Below, piece after piece: positions 26,775 to 34,881 of a stretch of 64,000 nucleotides of DNA (positions within the stretch are counted from its first letter, which is position 1; each line of letters begins with the position of its first letter). The notes below the pieces were generated by a model that worked only from the letters and a program-made list of their open reading frames with translations, ran no database searches and was not told where the DNA came from. Source of the stretch: an uncultured bacterium. Its GTDB lineage: Bacteria; Cyanobacteriota; Vampirovibrionia; Gastranaerophilales; Gastranaerophilaceae. The DNA is taken from NCBI GenBank assembly GCA_902780525.1, contig CACZFL010000009.1:1-64000 (forward strand), in the 5' to 3' direction. Made by a program: the position numbers and the translations under genes.

Positions 26775-27071
26775 ATGGAAGAAGATAATACAATAAACTC
26801 TAAAAGAATTATATATTTAAAACGCAAACCAAAACAATATGCACAGTTATTATTTAATCTCTTTATGGTTGCTACAGTATCATTTTTGTTTATGCAAAAT
26901 ATTCACATAAAAAAAGAATTACAAGTTTGCAAAGCAAATGAATTTAGACTGTTTAATGAAGTAAATAAATTAGAAAATGATGTCTATGGCTTAAAAGAAA
27001 GTGTTGTCGGGTTAGAAAAAATCAAATTAGATAAAAATATAAAAACTGGCAAACAACAAAATAAGAAATAA
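26775..27071 (+). CDS. Small membrane-anchored coiled-coil protein, unknown
   Basis: Start set at ATG 26775 because GAAAGG lies 6 bp before it; 98 residues. A basic N-terminus is followed by one membrane helix (YAQLLFNLFMVATVSFLFMQ) and a coiled-coil segment (KANEFRLFNEVNKLENDVYGL) ending in a lysine-rich tail. It follows the repressor by 43 bp and is the outermost gene of the Mu-like early block, the usual slot for genes expressed from the prophage, such as superinfection exclusion. No family recognised. Confidence 0.5.
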   Translation: MEEDNTINSKRIIYLKRKPKQYAQLLFNLFMVATVSFLFMQNIHIKKELQVCKANEFRLFNEVNKLENDVYGLKESVVGLEKIKLDKNIKTGKQQNKK

Positions 27072-27074
27072 AAT

Positions 27075-27109
27075 GAAACGGATAAAATTAATCCGCTTCT
27101 TTCTTTTTA
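27075..27109 (+). terminator. Terminator after the repressor operon
   Basis: GAAACGGAT and ATCCGCTTC pair across a 7-nt loop with one mismatch and are followed by TTTCTTTTT. It closes the rightward transcript and separates it from the convergent Wzz gene. It also lies close to the expected edge of the mobile module. Confidence 0.65.
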
Positions 27110-27116
27110 ACTATAG

Positions 27117-28478
27117 CTATATTAAAATATCATAGATAATATCTTTTTGCTGATTTTTTATTGTTTCTCGTACAAACTTATATGGTGCTGCATCTGTGAT
27201 ACCCCATTTTTCAAGCAATATAATTTTGTCACTTTTATTGATTTTATCCATGTAGTCTCTTGTCCCGTTGTAATACGCCAAATTAATATTTGATACATTT
27301 TGCAAAGAGTTTATTATTGTACTTGGGATTTGAACAAATGATAATATTAAAACATTTTTAGGATTATAACTGTAGCATATATCTCCAATCAGATTAGGAT
27401 TTTTCAATCCGTCAAAAATTATGTTATTAGTCAGCATTGAATATGTCAATTTTTCAGATTTTTGTTCTGCATATACCAATGCAAGAAGCGATGCTAAACC
27501 TCCAAATATGCAACCTAAGATAATATTTATTAATAGCTTTGGTGAGGATTTTTCAAAAGGTCTTAATTGTTTTGGTTCTTTTAAAATTAAAACTTTTGAA
27601 GAATCTGACATTTGTTCAACCATTTTTGCCCATTCTAATTTTGTAGCAAGTTGAGCTAATTTTTGACTTTCTTCTGATACTGCAATCTGAGACTTCTCAC
27701 CTGCAATGTATTGACCTCTTATATTGCTTATAGCAGAAGATGCCGAACGAGAAAATGCACTCATTGCTGATAAATTGCCAATACCTGTCATTGTTTGTGC
27801 AGGTAAACCACTTGCTTGATTTATTTTCTTATCTAAATCGTCTTTTATCTTTGAGTATTCTGATTCTAATAACTTTTTATCTGCTTTCGATTTCTCTGTA
27901 TTTAATTCTTTATGAAGTTTAATATAGTTTGTAATTAGAGAAGAAACAACTCCATATGCAAGTTCTGGTTTTGTAGATTTATATTCGATTGTTATAACAT
28001 TTGTATTTTTTGTGTTATCAATTTTTAATACTTTACCTTTTTTATAGAAGGCTTCTGCTGTCAAGAACTCTCCTTCTTTCCGATTAGGAATGATACCAAA
28101 CTTTTTCTTATAAACAATATTATTATCTCTTATAACTTTATCTAAAACTAGTTCTGATTTTATAAGTTCAATTTCATTATTAATAGTTTTATCCACTCCC
28201 ATAGAAATGGATGGACCAGTTGCTTCATCTAAAACATATGGGTTCACTTCTAGCATATTTGAATTATTTGATTTATTGATATATAAGTCAGCCGTTACTT
28301 TATATTTTTTAGGCATTACAAATGTAAGTAATATAAAAAATGCCAAAACAGAACAAAATACTTTGATTAATAATTTTCGTCTGCTCCATATTGTTTTCCA
28401 CAATTTTTCAAAGTTTATATTTAAATCTTCATCTAATTCATCCATTGGGTTATAATATGCCATATTACCTTGTTGCAT
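27117..28478 (-). CDS. Wzz-type chain-length determinant, copy 1
   Basis: 453 residues of the polysaccharide co-polymerase family. TM1 at about 38-58 (KVFCSVLAFFILLTFVMP), a large periplasmic helical part, then a PFEKSSPK motif before TM2 (LLINIILGCIFGGLASLLAL). About 110 cytoplasmic residues follow TM2 and look like a shortened Rossmann domain of tyrosine-kinase type without a Walker A motif. It sets polymer length with Wzy. AAGGAGTCACATAA precedes the ATG. A close paralogue is at 32002. In copy 2 the sugar transferase gene follows directly; here the Mu-like block intervenes. Confidence 0.88.
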   Translation of the reverse strand: MQQGNMAYYNPMDELDEDLNINFEKLWKTIWSRRKLLIKVFCSVLAFFILLTFVMPKKYKVTADLYINKSNNSNMLEVNPYVLDEATGPSISMGVDKTINNEIELIKSELVLDKVIRDNNIVYKKKFGIIPNRKEGEFLTAEAFYKKGKVLKIDNTKNTNVITIEYKSTKPELAYGVVSSLITNYIKLHKELNTEKSKADKKLLESEYSKIKDDLDKKINQASGLPAQTMTGIGNLSAMSAFSRSASSAISNIRGQYIAGEKSQIAVSEESQKLAQLATKLEWAKMVEQMSDSSKVLILKEPKQLRPFEKSSPKLLINIILGCIFGGLASLLALVYAEQKSEKLTYSMLTNNIIFDGLKNPNLIGDICYSYNPKNVLILSFVQIPSTIINSLQNVSNINLAYYNGTRDYMDKINKSDKIILLEKWGITDAAPYKFVRETIKNQQKDIIYDILI

Positions 28479-28584
28479 TTATGTGACTCCTTATTAATTC
28501 CTCTTATGTGTATATTGTAATATAAACATGAAAATTTCGTCCAGAAATGTTATAATATAATTTAGCATTTAATTAAAGGGAAAG
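28479..28584. promoter_or_regulatory. Divergent promoter region Wzz copy 1 / TM-PIN operon
   Basis: The 106-bp gap holds TATAAT at 28551-28556 toward the rightward gene and TACAAT (complement of 28514-28519) toward Wzz. The -35 boxes are poor. Function inferred from the divergent layout. Confidence 0.4.
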
Positions 28585-29358
28585 ATGTTTACTATAAATA
28601 TTTCAAAAGACGGATGGGATATATTTAACATAATAATTACTGTTATACTAACTGTATGTTCACTTGTTTTAATTTATAAATGCAGTTCTATAGAGGCTGA
28701 AAAGAAAAGGGTGCAAAAAGAAGAAAAAGCTGCATTAGATTATCTATTAATTGCTATTCGTAGATTCCTTTCATATATGTTAAGTATTAAAGGTGCAATT
28801 CGTTCAAAAATAAATTATATAAATCAATTTTTAGAAGATCCTACAAATACAGAAAAACGGAAGTATGCCTTTTGTTTGTTATACTTAATTCCAAATTTTC
28901 AACTTGACCTTGCTAAATATGATTTTACAGTTAGTACACAACCATCCATCGTAGATGATATTATTTTGTACCAAGAAATATATCAAGATATATGTGCCGG
29001 AGTTGATAGAGTAAATTACATATCATCACAATCGATTAATATAAATGAACCTATAGAAATTACTATAAGAACAGCGGAAGAATTAATAACAAGAGGCAGA
29101 GAATTAGATACATTGGAAATTTTAGCATCAGAAATAATTGTTTTTTTAAATAGAATATATGAAAGCATACTTAGGTGCAAAAAGGTACACAACTACACAG
29201 ATTCTTTTGATAGAACAATGGATGACAACATAATAGAGGAAGTTCAAAAAAGCATAGGTATTTTAATTGAAACCAAGCAAACTCGTTGGCTACATCAATT
29301 GAATGACATAGAACCTAAAAAAAAGAGTTTTTGGTTTTGGAATAAAAAGAACAAATGA
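28585..29358 (+). CDS. Membrane-anchored helical protein, partner of the PIN gene; unknown
   Basis: 257 residues. A single N-terminal membrane helix (about 12-32, IFNIIITVILTVCSLVLIYK) is followed by a charged coiled stretch and a mostly helical cytoplasmic domain, ending with a lysine- and tryptophan-rich tail (KKKSFWFWNKKNK). No catalytic motif recognised. Its stop overlaps the PIN start (ATGA), so the two products are probably made in fixed ratio. A membrane sensor or anchor for the nuclease is plausible, but the function is unknown. AAAGGGAAAG gives a good ribosome site. Confidence 0.6.
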   Translation: MFTINISKDGWDIFNIIITVILTVCSLVLIYKCSSIEAEKKRVQKEEKAALDYLLIAIRRFLSYMLSIKGAIRSKINYINQFLEDPTNTEKRKYAFCLLYLIPNFQLDLAKYDFTVSTQPSIVDDIILYQEIYQDICAGVDRVNYISSQSININEPIEITIRTAEELITRGRELDTLEILASEIIVFLNRIYESILRCKKVHNYTDSFDRTMDDNIIEEVQKSIGILIETKQTRWLHQLNDIEPKKKSFWFWNKKNK

Positions 29359-30485
29359 CAACTATAATTCTTGATACATGTGTAATAGAAGGCAAGCAGG
29401 ATTTATTTTTTAAAAATCCTACTTTACGCTTAATTCGAGAAATTGAAGGAAATGAAATTTATATTCCAGAAATTGTTATAGATGAAATAAATTCTCATTT
29501 ATTTGATAAAATTAAATCTTTTGAGAATAAAGTAGAGTCTTCTAGAAAAAAATTAAGTGAAATTGTTGAAAAAATAAAAATATACAATATCGATTCAATA
29601 AAGACTCCGGATATTGTTTATAATAAACAACTATTAGATAAACAATCACAATGTTTTAAAAGTAATTATACATCTCATCTTAAGCGAATGCATATTAATA
29701 TTGCAAATTGCCCTAGTAATGTATCAGTGAATGATGTCCTGCAACATATTTTTAATCGAGATTTCCCATTTAAAGAAGGTTCAGATAAGGGCATAAAAGA
29801 TTTTTTAATATGGAAAACGATAGTAAATATTATTGCTGATATAAGGTACAAAGATGTTATTTTTATAACTAATAATAAAAAAGATTTTTTACTAGAAAAT
29901 AATGAATTGCCCATTAATTACAAAGAAGATTTAAATAATATACTTTGTTCTCCAGAATGTCTTAAAATTATGACATTACCTGAATATATAAATAGCATTA
30001 CAGAGATTCAACCTGCCGAAATATATGATACTATAATCAAACAATTTATTGATAGAATACCATTTGAAAAATATACACAGTATGGTAGAGCTATGTGTTT
30101 TGATGAATTTGTATTTGAAGATTTTAAACATATGAGTGTTTTAGGTCATTCCCCTTGCTTTAACTTTGATTATGATTATGAACTTGAAAAATCATTTGAA
30201 ATTGATGAAGATTCAATAAAATGTATTGGAATAAATGAAGAAGATATCTTTTTTAATTTTAAAGTAAAATCTCAAATTGGAGTTTATATTTTAGATCAAT
30301 ATGCTGATTCTTGTGATTGTATATTGTCAATTTCAGCAACATATAACAAAGATTCTGACACAATAACAAGACAAGAAATTTCTGATGTAATTTCTTTTAG
30401 AGAAAATATTGATACTTATAAAATAGAACAAGCAGAAATAGCTGCTAATATGAATATAGTAAGTTGTGATCTTGAAAAATACTAA
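29355..30485 (+). CDS. PIN-domain ribonuclease-like protein (DUF4935 type)
   Basis: 376 residues. The N-terminal 185 residues form a PIN domain with the expected acidic residues D7 (ILDTCV), E44 (VIDEINS), D149 (GIKDFLIW) and D177 (NNKKDFLL), inserted by a long helical segment at about 55-120. This is the PIN/DUF4935 layout. The C-terminal 190 residues are an unrecognised beta-rich domain. PIN proteins are metal-dependent RNases often used in toxin or abortive-infection roles. It overlaps the membrane-protein gene and meets the DUF2971 gene end to end at 30485/30486. Confidence 0.8.
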   Translation: MTTIILDTCVIEGKQDLFFKNPTLRLIREIEGNEIYIPEIVIDEINSHLFDKIKSFENKVESSRKKLSEIVEKIKIYNIDSIKTPDIVYNKQLLDKQSQCFKSNYTSHLKRMHINIANCPSNVSVNDVLQHIFNRDFPFKEGSDKGIKDFLIWKTIVNIIADIRYKDVIFITNNKKDFLLENNELPINYKEDLNNILCSPECLKIMTLPEYINSITEIQPAEIYDTIIKQFIDRIPFEKYTQYGRAMCFDEFVFEDFKHMSVLGHSPCFNFDYDYELEKSFEIDEDSIKCIGINEEDIFFNFKVKSQIGVYILDQYADSCDCILSISATYNKDSDTITRQEISDVISFRENIDTYKIEQAEIAANMNIVSCDLEKY

Positions 30486-31388
30486 TTAATACCGTATAGG
30501 AATTTTAGAAGCAATAACTCTATGTCTAATACCATGATCTTTAAGAAATTGTTCAACTCCGTCGCAAAGACTTGTGTCTACAAGTGGTGATGCCGTAATT
30601 TTTTTAATTATATCTGTTGTAAAATCCATTTCTATATATGGAATAAAAATACCATTCTGAGTTCTGTATTTTACGGAAAACTTTGACTCTCTTTCACTTT
30701 GTGTGATAATTAGGCGGTATTCTTTTTCAGATTCAAAAGCCTTATGTTTAAAAAATAAAGATAATATTTCAATAAAATCCATAAATAAATCTATTAAATA
30801 CATTTGTTCATCATAATCCTTGGTATCTATAAAGTTATTTTGATATTTAAATAGTGCATCTCTTATTTTTTCTTCTTGAATTCGTTTATTATAAATCACT
30901 TTTCCACAATAGCCATGTCTAAAAGCATTAGGCCCACTAAATTTTTCTATAAAGAAGTTTGTTTTAAAACCAATATTGTAACCGTATTTTTTATCAGATT
31001 TAGTGTAGTAATTCCACAAAGATAACTCATCACTTGCATGTGAAAAACTTGCTACAAAAATATTTTGACTCGGCTTTCTATCTATTTTAAAAGGTCTGCT
31101 GTATATATGGCTTTGAATATAAGTTTCCAACGATTTTTTAAATTCTGGAACTATGTCTTTAGTTTTTTCCAAAATTTTTGAAAGTAAATTATAAGTATAA
31201 ATTATCTCAGATTTGTCATTTAAATAATGTATTTCAGAGAACCATATTTTATTTGTCTCTACTATGCTTTTAAGTCCTTCTGGAGACGTATAATGATATA
31301 ATATATCAGCATCCGTTAGCTGTAACTCGTGAGCGACAGTATCCAAAAAATAATAAAAAGGTCTGAATTTTTGATGTTTATTCATCAT
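30486..31388 (-). CDS. DUF2971 protein
   Basis: 300 residues. The family signature is clear at the N-terminus: ILYHYTSPEGLKSIVETNKIWFS, then HYLNDKSEI, and later FVASFSHASDELSLWNYYTKSDKKYGYNIGF. A FKHKAFESEKEYRLI motif completes the pattern. DUF2971 proteins are frequent in defence islands and near phage genes; their biochemical activity is not settled. It is convergent with the PIN gene, with stop codons touching, and has GGAGGA before its start. It probably belongs to the same acquired cassette. Confidence 0.8.
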   Translation of the reverse strand: MMNKHQKFRPFYYFLDTVAHELQLTDADILYHYTSPEGLKSIVETNKIWFSEIHYLNDKSEIIYTYNLLSKILEKTKDIVPEFKKSLETYIQSHIYSRPFKIDRKPSQNIFVASFSHASDELSLWNYYTKSDKKYGYNIGFKTNFFIEKFSGPNAFRHGYCGKVIYNKRIQEEKIRDALFKYQNNFIDTKDYDEQMYLIDLFMDFIEILSLFFKHKAFESEKEYRLIITQSERESKFSVKYRTQNGIFIPYIEMDFTTDIIKKITASPLVDTSLCDGVEQFLKDHGIRHRVIASKIPIRY

Positions 31389-31512
31389 TCTCCTCCAACC
31401 ATTATTAGAATATTATAGCACATTTACGCAATTTTAATATCTTTTAACATAAAGACATAATAAGACACATAAATTAATATAAAAATTATCAGTCAGTTTT
31501 GAAATAATTATC

Positions 31513-31621
31513 TTTTTAATTTGAAATGTCTGACTCTTGAAATTAAAAATTTTTCCGACTAACTAGGCACAGTTTTCAAATATTTTAATTTCGTGTCCGA
31601 CATTTTTAATTTCAGCTGTCC
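31513..31621. repeat. Short repeat cluster resembling insertion-sequence ends
   Basis: Three direct copies of a TTTTAATTT...TGTCCGAC-like unit lie at 31513-31534, 31582-31601 and 31602-31621. A 13-bp core TGAAATTAAAAAT at 31538-31550 is exactly inverted at 31602-31614. The cluster sits at the point where the second sugar transferase gene is cut off. Multiple short repeats at termini recall IS21-type ends, so it may be a leftover of an insertion. Confidence 0.5.
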
Positions 31622-31914
31622 AATGATATTATCGATGCTGCGAAAATCAATAAATATAGAGCCGGAACAACGTGAATCATAACAACACCTTCAAAAAGAA
31701 GATATATGTTTTTTAGGCTTATCTTAAAGTCACGAATCTTATAGTTGCCTTTTAAAAATAAAACTATAAGCCCTATGGAAACAACTAAGAAACAAAGAAT
31801 TCCAATGGCTTTGGTGGTATAGCAAAAAAAACTTGACCAGAAGTACGTTGACAGACAAAAAATCACCAAATCAAACAAAAACATTATTGTTATAGATTTT
31901 GATAAATTTTTCAT
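31612..31914 (-). pseudogene. Truncated second initiating sugar transferase (N-terminal fragment)
   Basis: 100 residues matching the first hundred of the transferase at 20039-21388: four-helix membrane start, LIVLFLKGNYKIRDF, NIYLLFEGVVMIHV. After LIFAAS the match stops, three junk residues follow, and the frame ends inside the repeat cluster at 31602-31621. The catalytic domain is absent, so it cannot transfer sugar phosphate. The leader before the ATG (AAAAGGAG, and upstream GAATTAT) also resembles that of the intact copy. It follows Wzz copy 2, showing the ancestral order Wzz then transferase. Confidence 0.85.
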
Positions 31915-32001
31915 TTAAAGCTCCTTTTTATAATGCATATATATCATGAAAAGCCTAATAATTCCAATTTTTAATTAATATGTTCAGATGTTTCATTAAT
32001 T

Positions 32002-33339
32002 TTAAATTAAGACATCGTATATTATTTCTTTTTGTTGGTTTTTAACGACTTCTCTTACAATTTTATACGAATCGGCATTTGTTATTCCAACTTTTGAAAA
32101 CAGAATAACTTTATCTGCGGCACTAATTTTATCTATAAAATCTCTTGTTTCATCATAGTAAGCTATGTTTACGTTTGGAGTATTTTGCAGTTTACTTATT
32201 AATGAATTTGGCAACTGGACAAAAGACAAACATAATACTTTTTGGGGATTAAAACTATAACATTTGGTCTCCACCAAGTTTTGTTTTTCTATGCCATCAA
32301 ATATTATGTTATTGGTTAACATAGAATATGTTAAATTTTTAGAGCATACTTCTTTATAAATCAGCGTACTTAATGCAGTTAAATAGCCAAATACACAACC
32401 CAATATGATATTTATCAAAAGTTTTGGCGAAGAGTTTTCAAAAGGTCTTAGCAGTTTTGGTTCTTTTAGAACAAGTACCTTAGATGAATCGGAAATTTGT
32501 TCTACCAATTTTGCCCACTCGAATTTTGCAGCAAGTTCGGCTAATTTCTTGTTTTCTTCAGTGATTGCAATTTGTGACTTTTCTCCGGCTATATACTGAC
32601 TTTTAAGATTACTCATTGCAGAAGAAGCTGTTTTTGAATAAGCACTTATTGCTGGCAAATTGCCAATGCTTGTCATATGAGATGGTAAACCCGAAGCTTG
32701 GCTGACTTTCTTATTTAGAATCTCCTTTGTTTTTAGATATTCTGATTCAATAATCTTTTTATCTGATTTTGCTTTTTCTGTATTAATTTCTTTATGAAGT
32801 TCAATATAATTTGTTATCAAAGAAGAAATAATGCCATAAGCTAGTTTTGGATCTTTATTCTTGTATTTTACGGTTATTACATTTGTATTTTTTACATTAT
32901 CTATTTTTAAAACTTTTCCTTTCCTGTAAAAATCTTCTGCAATCAAATATTCGCCCTTTTTCTTTCCTTTTTGATATCTTATATTATTCTCTCGGATAAC
33001 TTTATCAAGAACTAATTCTGATTTCATAAGTTCTATTTCATTATTAATAGTTTTATCTATCCCCATAGAAAGGGTAGGCGATGAGGCTTCGTCTATAACA
33101 TATGGATTAACTTCCAGCATATTAGAGCTGTTTGATTTATTGACATATAAATCAGCTGTTACAGTATATTTTTTAGGCAATATAAATGTAAGTAATATAA
33201 AAAATACTAAAACTGAACAAAATATTTTAATTAATAGAGTTTTTCTACTCCAAATAGCTTTCCAATATTTTTGGAAATTTATGTCCAAATCATCACCTTC
33301 ATCAACAGAATTATAAAAAACAACATTTTCTTGTGCCAT
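32002..33339 (-). CDS. Wzz-type chain-length determinant, copy 2
   Basis: 445 residues, nearly collinear with copy 1: TM1 at about 34-54, periplasmic helices, RPFENSSPK before TM2, and the same 110-residue cytoplasmic tail ending in IIYDVLI. By eye most positions match copy 1; copy 2 lacks about four residues near residue 118 (copy 1 has FGIIPNRKEGE). Both should be functional co-polymerases. Two different Wzz genes could give two chain-length modes. Transcribed leftward into the transferase fragment. Confidence 0.88.
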   Translation of the reverse strand: MAQENVVFYNSVDEGDDLDINFQKYWKAIWSRKTLLIKIFCSVLVFFILLTFILPKKYTVTADLYVNKSNSSNMLEVNPYVIDEASSPTLSMGIDKTINNEIELMKSELVLDKVIRENNIRYQKGKKKGEYLIAEDFYRKGKVLKIDNVKNTNVITVKYKNKDPKLAYGIISSLITNYIELHKEINTEKAKSDKKIIESEYLKTKEILNKKVSQASGLPSHMTSIGNLPAISAYSKTASSAMSNLKSQYIAGEKSQIAITEENKKLAELAAKFEWAKLVEQISDSSKVLVLKEPKLLRPFENSSPKLLINIILGCVFGYLTALSTLIYKEVCSKNLTYSMLTNNIIFDGIEKQNLVETKCYSFNPQKVLCLSFVQLPNSLISKLQNTPNVNIAYYDETRDFIDKISAADKVILFSKVGITNADSYKIVREVVKNQQKEIIYDVLI

Positions 33340-33420
33340 TAATGTGACTCCTTATTAAATACTCTTACAAAACATTATACTCTAAACATAAAATATTAAC
33401 CACACAAAATTTATTGTGTG
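33340..33420 (-). promoter_or_regulatory. Promoter and dyad upstream of Wzz copy 2
   Basis: On the minus strand TATAAT (complement of 33375-33380) is preceded 17 bp upstream by TGGTTA. A perfect dyad CACACAA-N6-TTGTGTG at 33401-33420 lies just upstream and could be an operator or a small terminator for the preceding gene. Confidence 0.5.
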
Positions 33421-33480
33421 TAGTATACATAGTATTTTTTCTGATTTAAAAATAAGGCTAGTTTTAAACTTTTTTATATT

Positions 33481-34824
33481 TTATCCCCGTCTTACATCTA
33501 TAACCTGACCGGTAAGGTCGGAAAGCAAGGTTTTTAAAGATGCTTCTGCAACCGTTTGGGCATCAAGCAGGGTTCCTTCCGGTTCTTTACCAAACGCATT
33601 AAATCTCATCGCGGTCGCCGTACGTTCAGGGTTCATAGTATTTATTCTTATGCCATCTGAAATAAGTTCTTCGGAAAGTGCCTGAACAAGATTAACAACA
33701 GCCGCTTTTGTTGATGAATATGTTGAATACAATGCTCTTCCTCTTGTATATGAACTTGATGCAAACATCAGCATACACCCTTTTGTTTCTTTAAGATAAG
33801 GAATACTTGCTTTTGCAACATTAATCGAGCCTATATAATTAACATTAATTTCCTGCTTTATATCGTCAACATCTCGGTCTGTGAGTTTACCCATTTTTAA
33901 AACTCCTGCTGTATTGATTACATAATCAATTCTGCCGGTTTTTTCATTTACGCCTTTCAAAAACTGTTCAACTTCATTATAAGACGTAACGTCAACTCCT
34001 GTTTTATCAGAGGATACAAAAACCTTTGCACCAAATTTTTCTGCCAGCAAAGAAATACTCTCACCTATCCCGCTTGTGCCGCCAAATATTACAACAACTT
34101 TATCCTTTAAATCCGATAAATTGTTCTCATTCGGACTATCCGCCGTTCTTACCTGAAACAGCCGGTCTGCCATATAAATATCCGAAGGATATGTTATTTT
34201 GATATTTTCGTTTTCGCCTTCTACAACATAAACCTCGGATAAATTATACTTAACAACAAGTCCGCAGTCATCGGTAAAATTCATATCTTTTTTAGCAAGT
34301 TCGTGTGCTTTTTTAATAACCGAAAGCCTGAAACATTGCGGAGTCTGCCCCCGCATAAGATATTTTCTTTCCGGAATATTTTCTATAATTTCATCTTTTA
34401 CTTTAATAATTGTATCAGCAGAGGGAATAGCGACGTCAACAGCATCAAATTTTTTAAGAGCCTCTGCACAGTCTTTCAGTATTCTTTCCGTCAAAAACGG
34501 TCTTGCACAATCGTGAATAATTACATAAGCATCTTCATCTTCTATTGAAGATATTCCGATACAAGAGCTGTCTTTTCTTGTTTCACCGCCGTTAAGAAGT
34601 TTTGACACCTTTGAATAATCATTTTTGAGCAAAATCTCTTCTGCCATCTCACGATACGCAGGGGTAATAACGAGGATTACGGAATCAATATATTTGCTTT
34701 TTTCAAAAACATCAAGAGTATGTTCAAGAACTGTTTTTCCGGCGATTTTTACAAATTGCTTCGGGATATCTCCGTGATATCTTGTTCCTGTTCCTGATGC
34801 AAGTATTATTCCGTATTTTTTCAA
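33481..34824 (-). CDS. Bifunctional cytidylyltransferase/SDR reductase (CDP-ribitol synthesis type)
   Basis: 447 residues in two domains. Residues 1-230 are an IspD/TarI-like cytidylyltransferase with ILASGTGTRYHGDIPKQF (7-24 region), HDCARPF, and the MRGQTPQCF motif. Residues about 240-447 are a short-chain reductase with FGGTSGIGES, NTAGV and STYSSTKAA holding the catalytic Tyr and Lys. Fusions of this type (Bcs1/Acs1 of Haemophilus) reduce ribulose 5-phosphate to ribitol 5-phosphate and make CDP-ribitol. It lies upstream of the Wzz genes on the same strand, fitting a surface glycan containing ribitol phosphate. A role in the MEP isoprenoid pathway through its IspD-like half is less likely. 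Confidence 0.85.
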   Translation of the reverse strand: MKKYGIILASGTGTRYHGDIPKQFVKIAGKTVLEHTLDVFEKSKYIDSVILVITPAYREMAEEILLKNDYSKVSKLLNGGETRKDSSCIGISSIEDEDAYVIIHDCARPFLTERILKDCAEALKKFDAVDVAIPSADTIIKVKDEIIENIPERKYLMRGQTPQCFRLSVIKKAHELAKKDMNFTDDCGLVVKYNLSEVYVVEGENENIKITYPSDIYMADRLFQVRTADSPNENNLSDLKDKVVVIFGGTSGIGESISLLAEKFGAKVFVSSDKTGVDVTSYNEVEQFLKGVNEKTGRIDYVINTAGVLKMGKLTDRDVDDIKQEINVNYIGSINVAKASIPYLKETKGCMLMFASSSYTRGRALYSTYSSTKAAVVNLVQALSEELISDGIRINTMNPERTATAMRFNAFGKEPEGTLLDAQTVAEASLKTLLSDLTGQVIDVRRG

Positions 34825-34881
34825 AATATATTCTCCTGATTTTTAATATAGTGGTCTGAACCGGTTGTGTCAAACAAAGAT

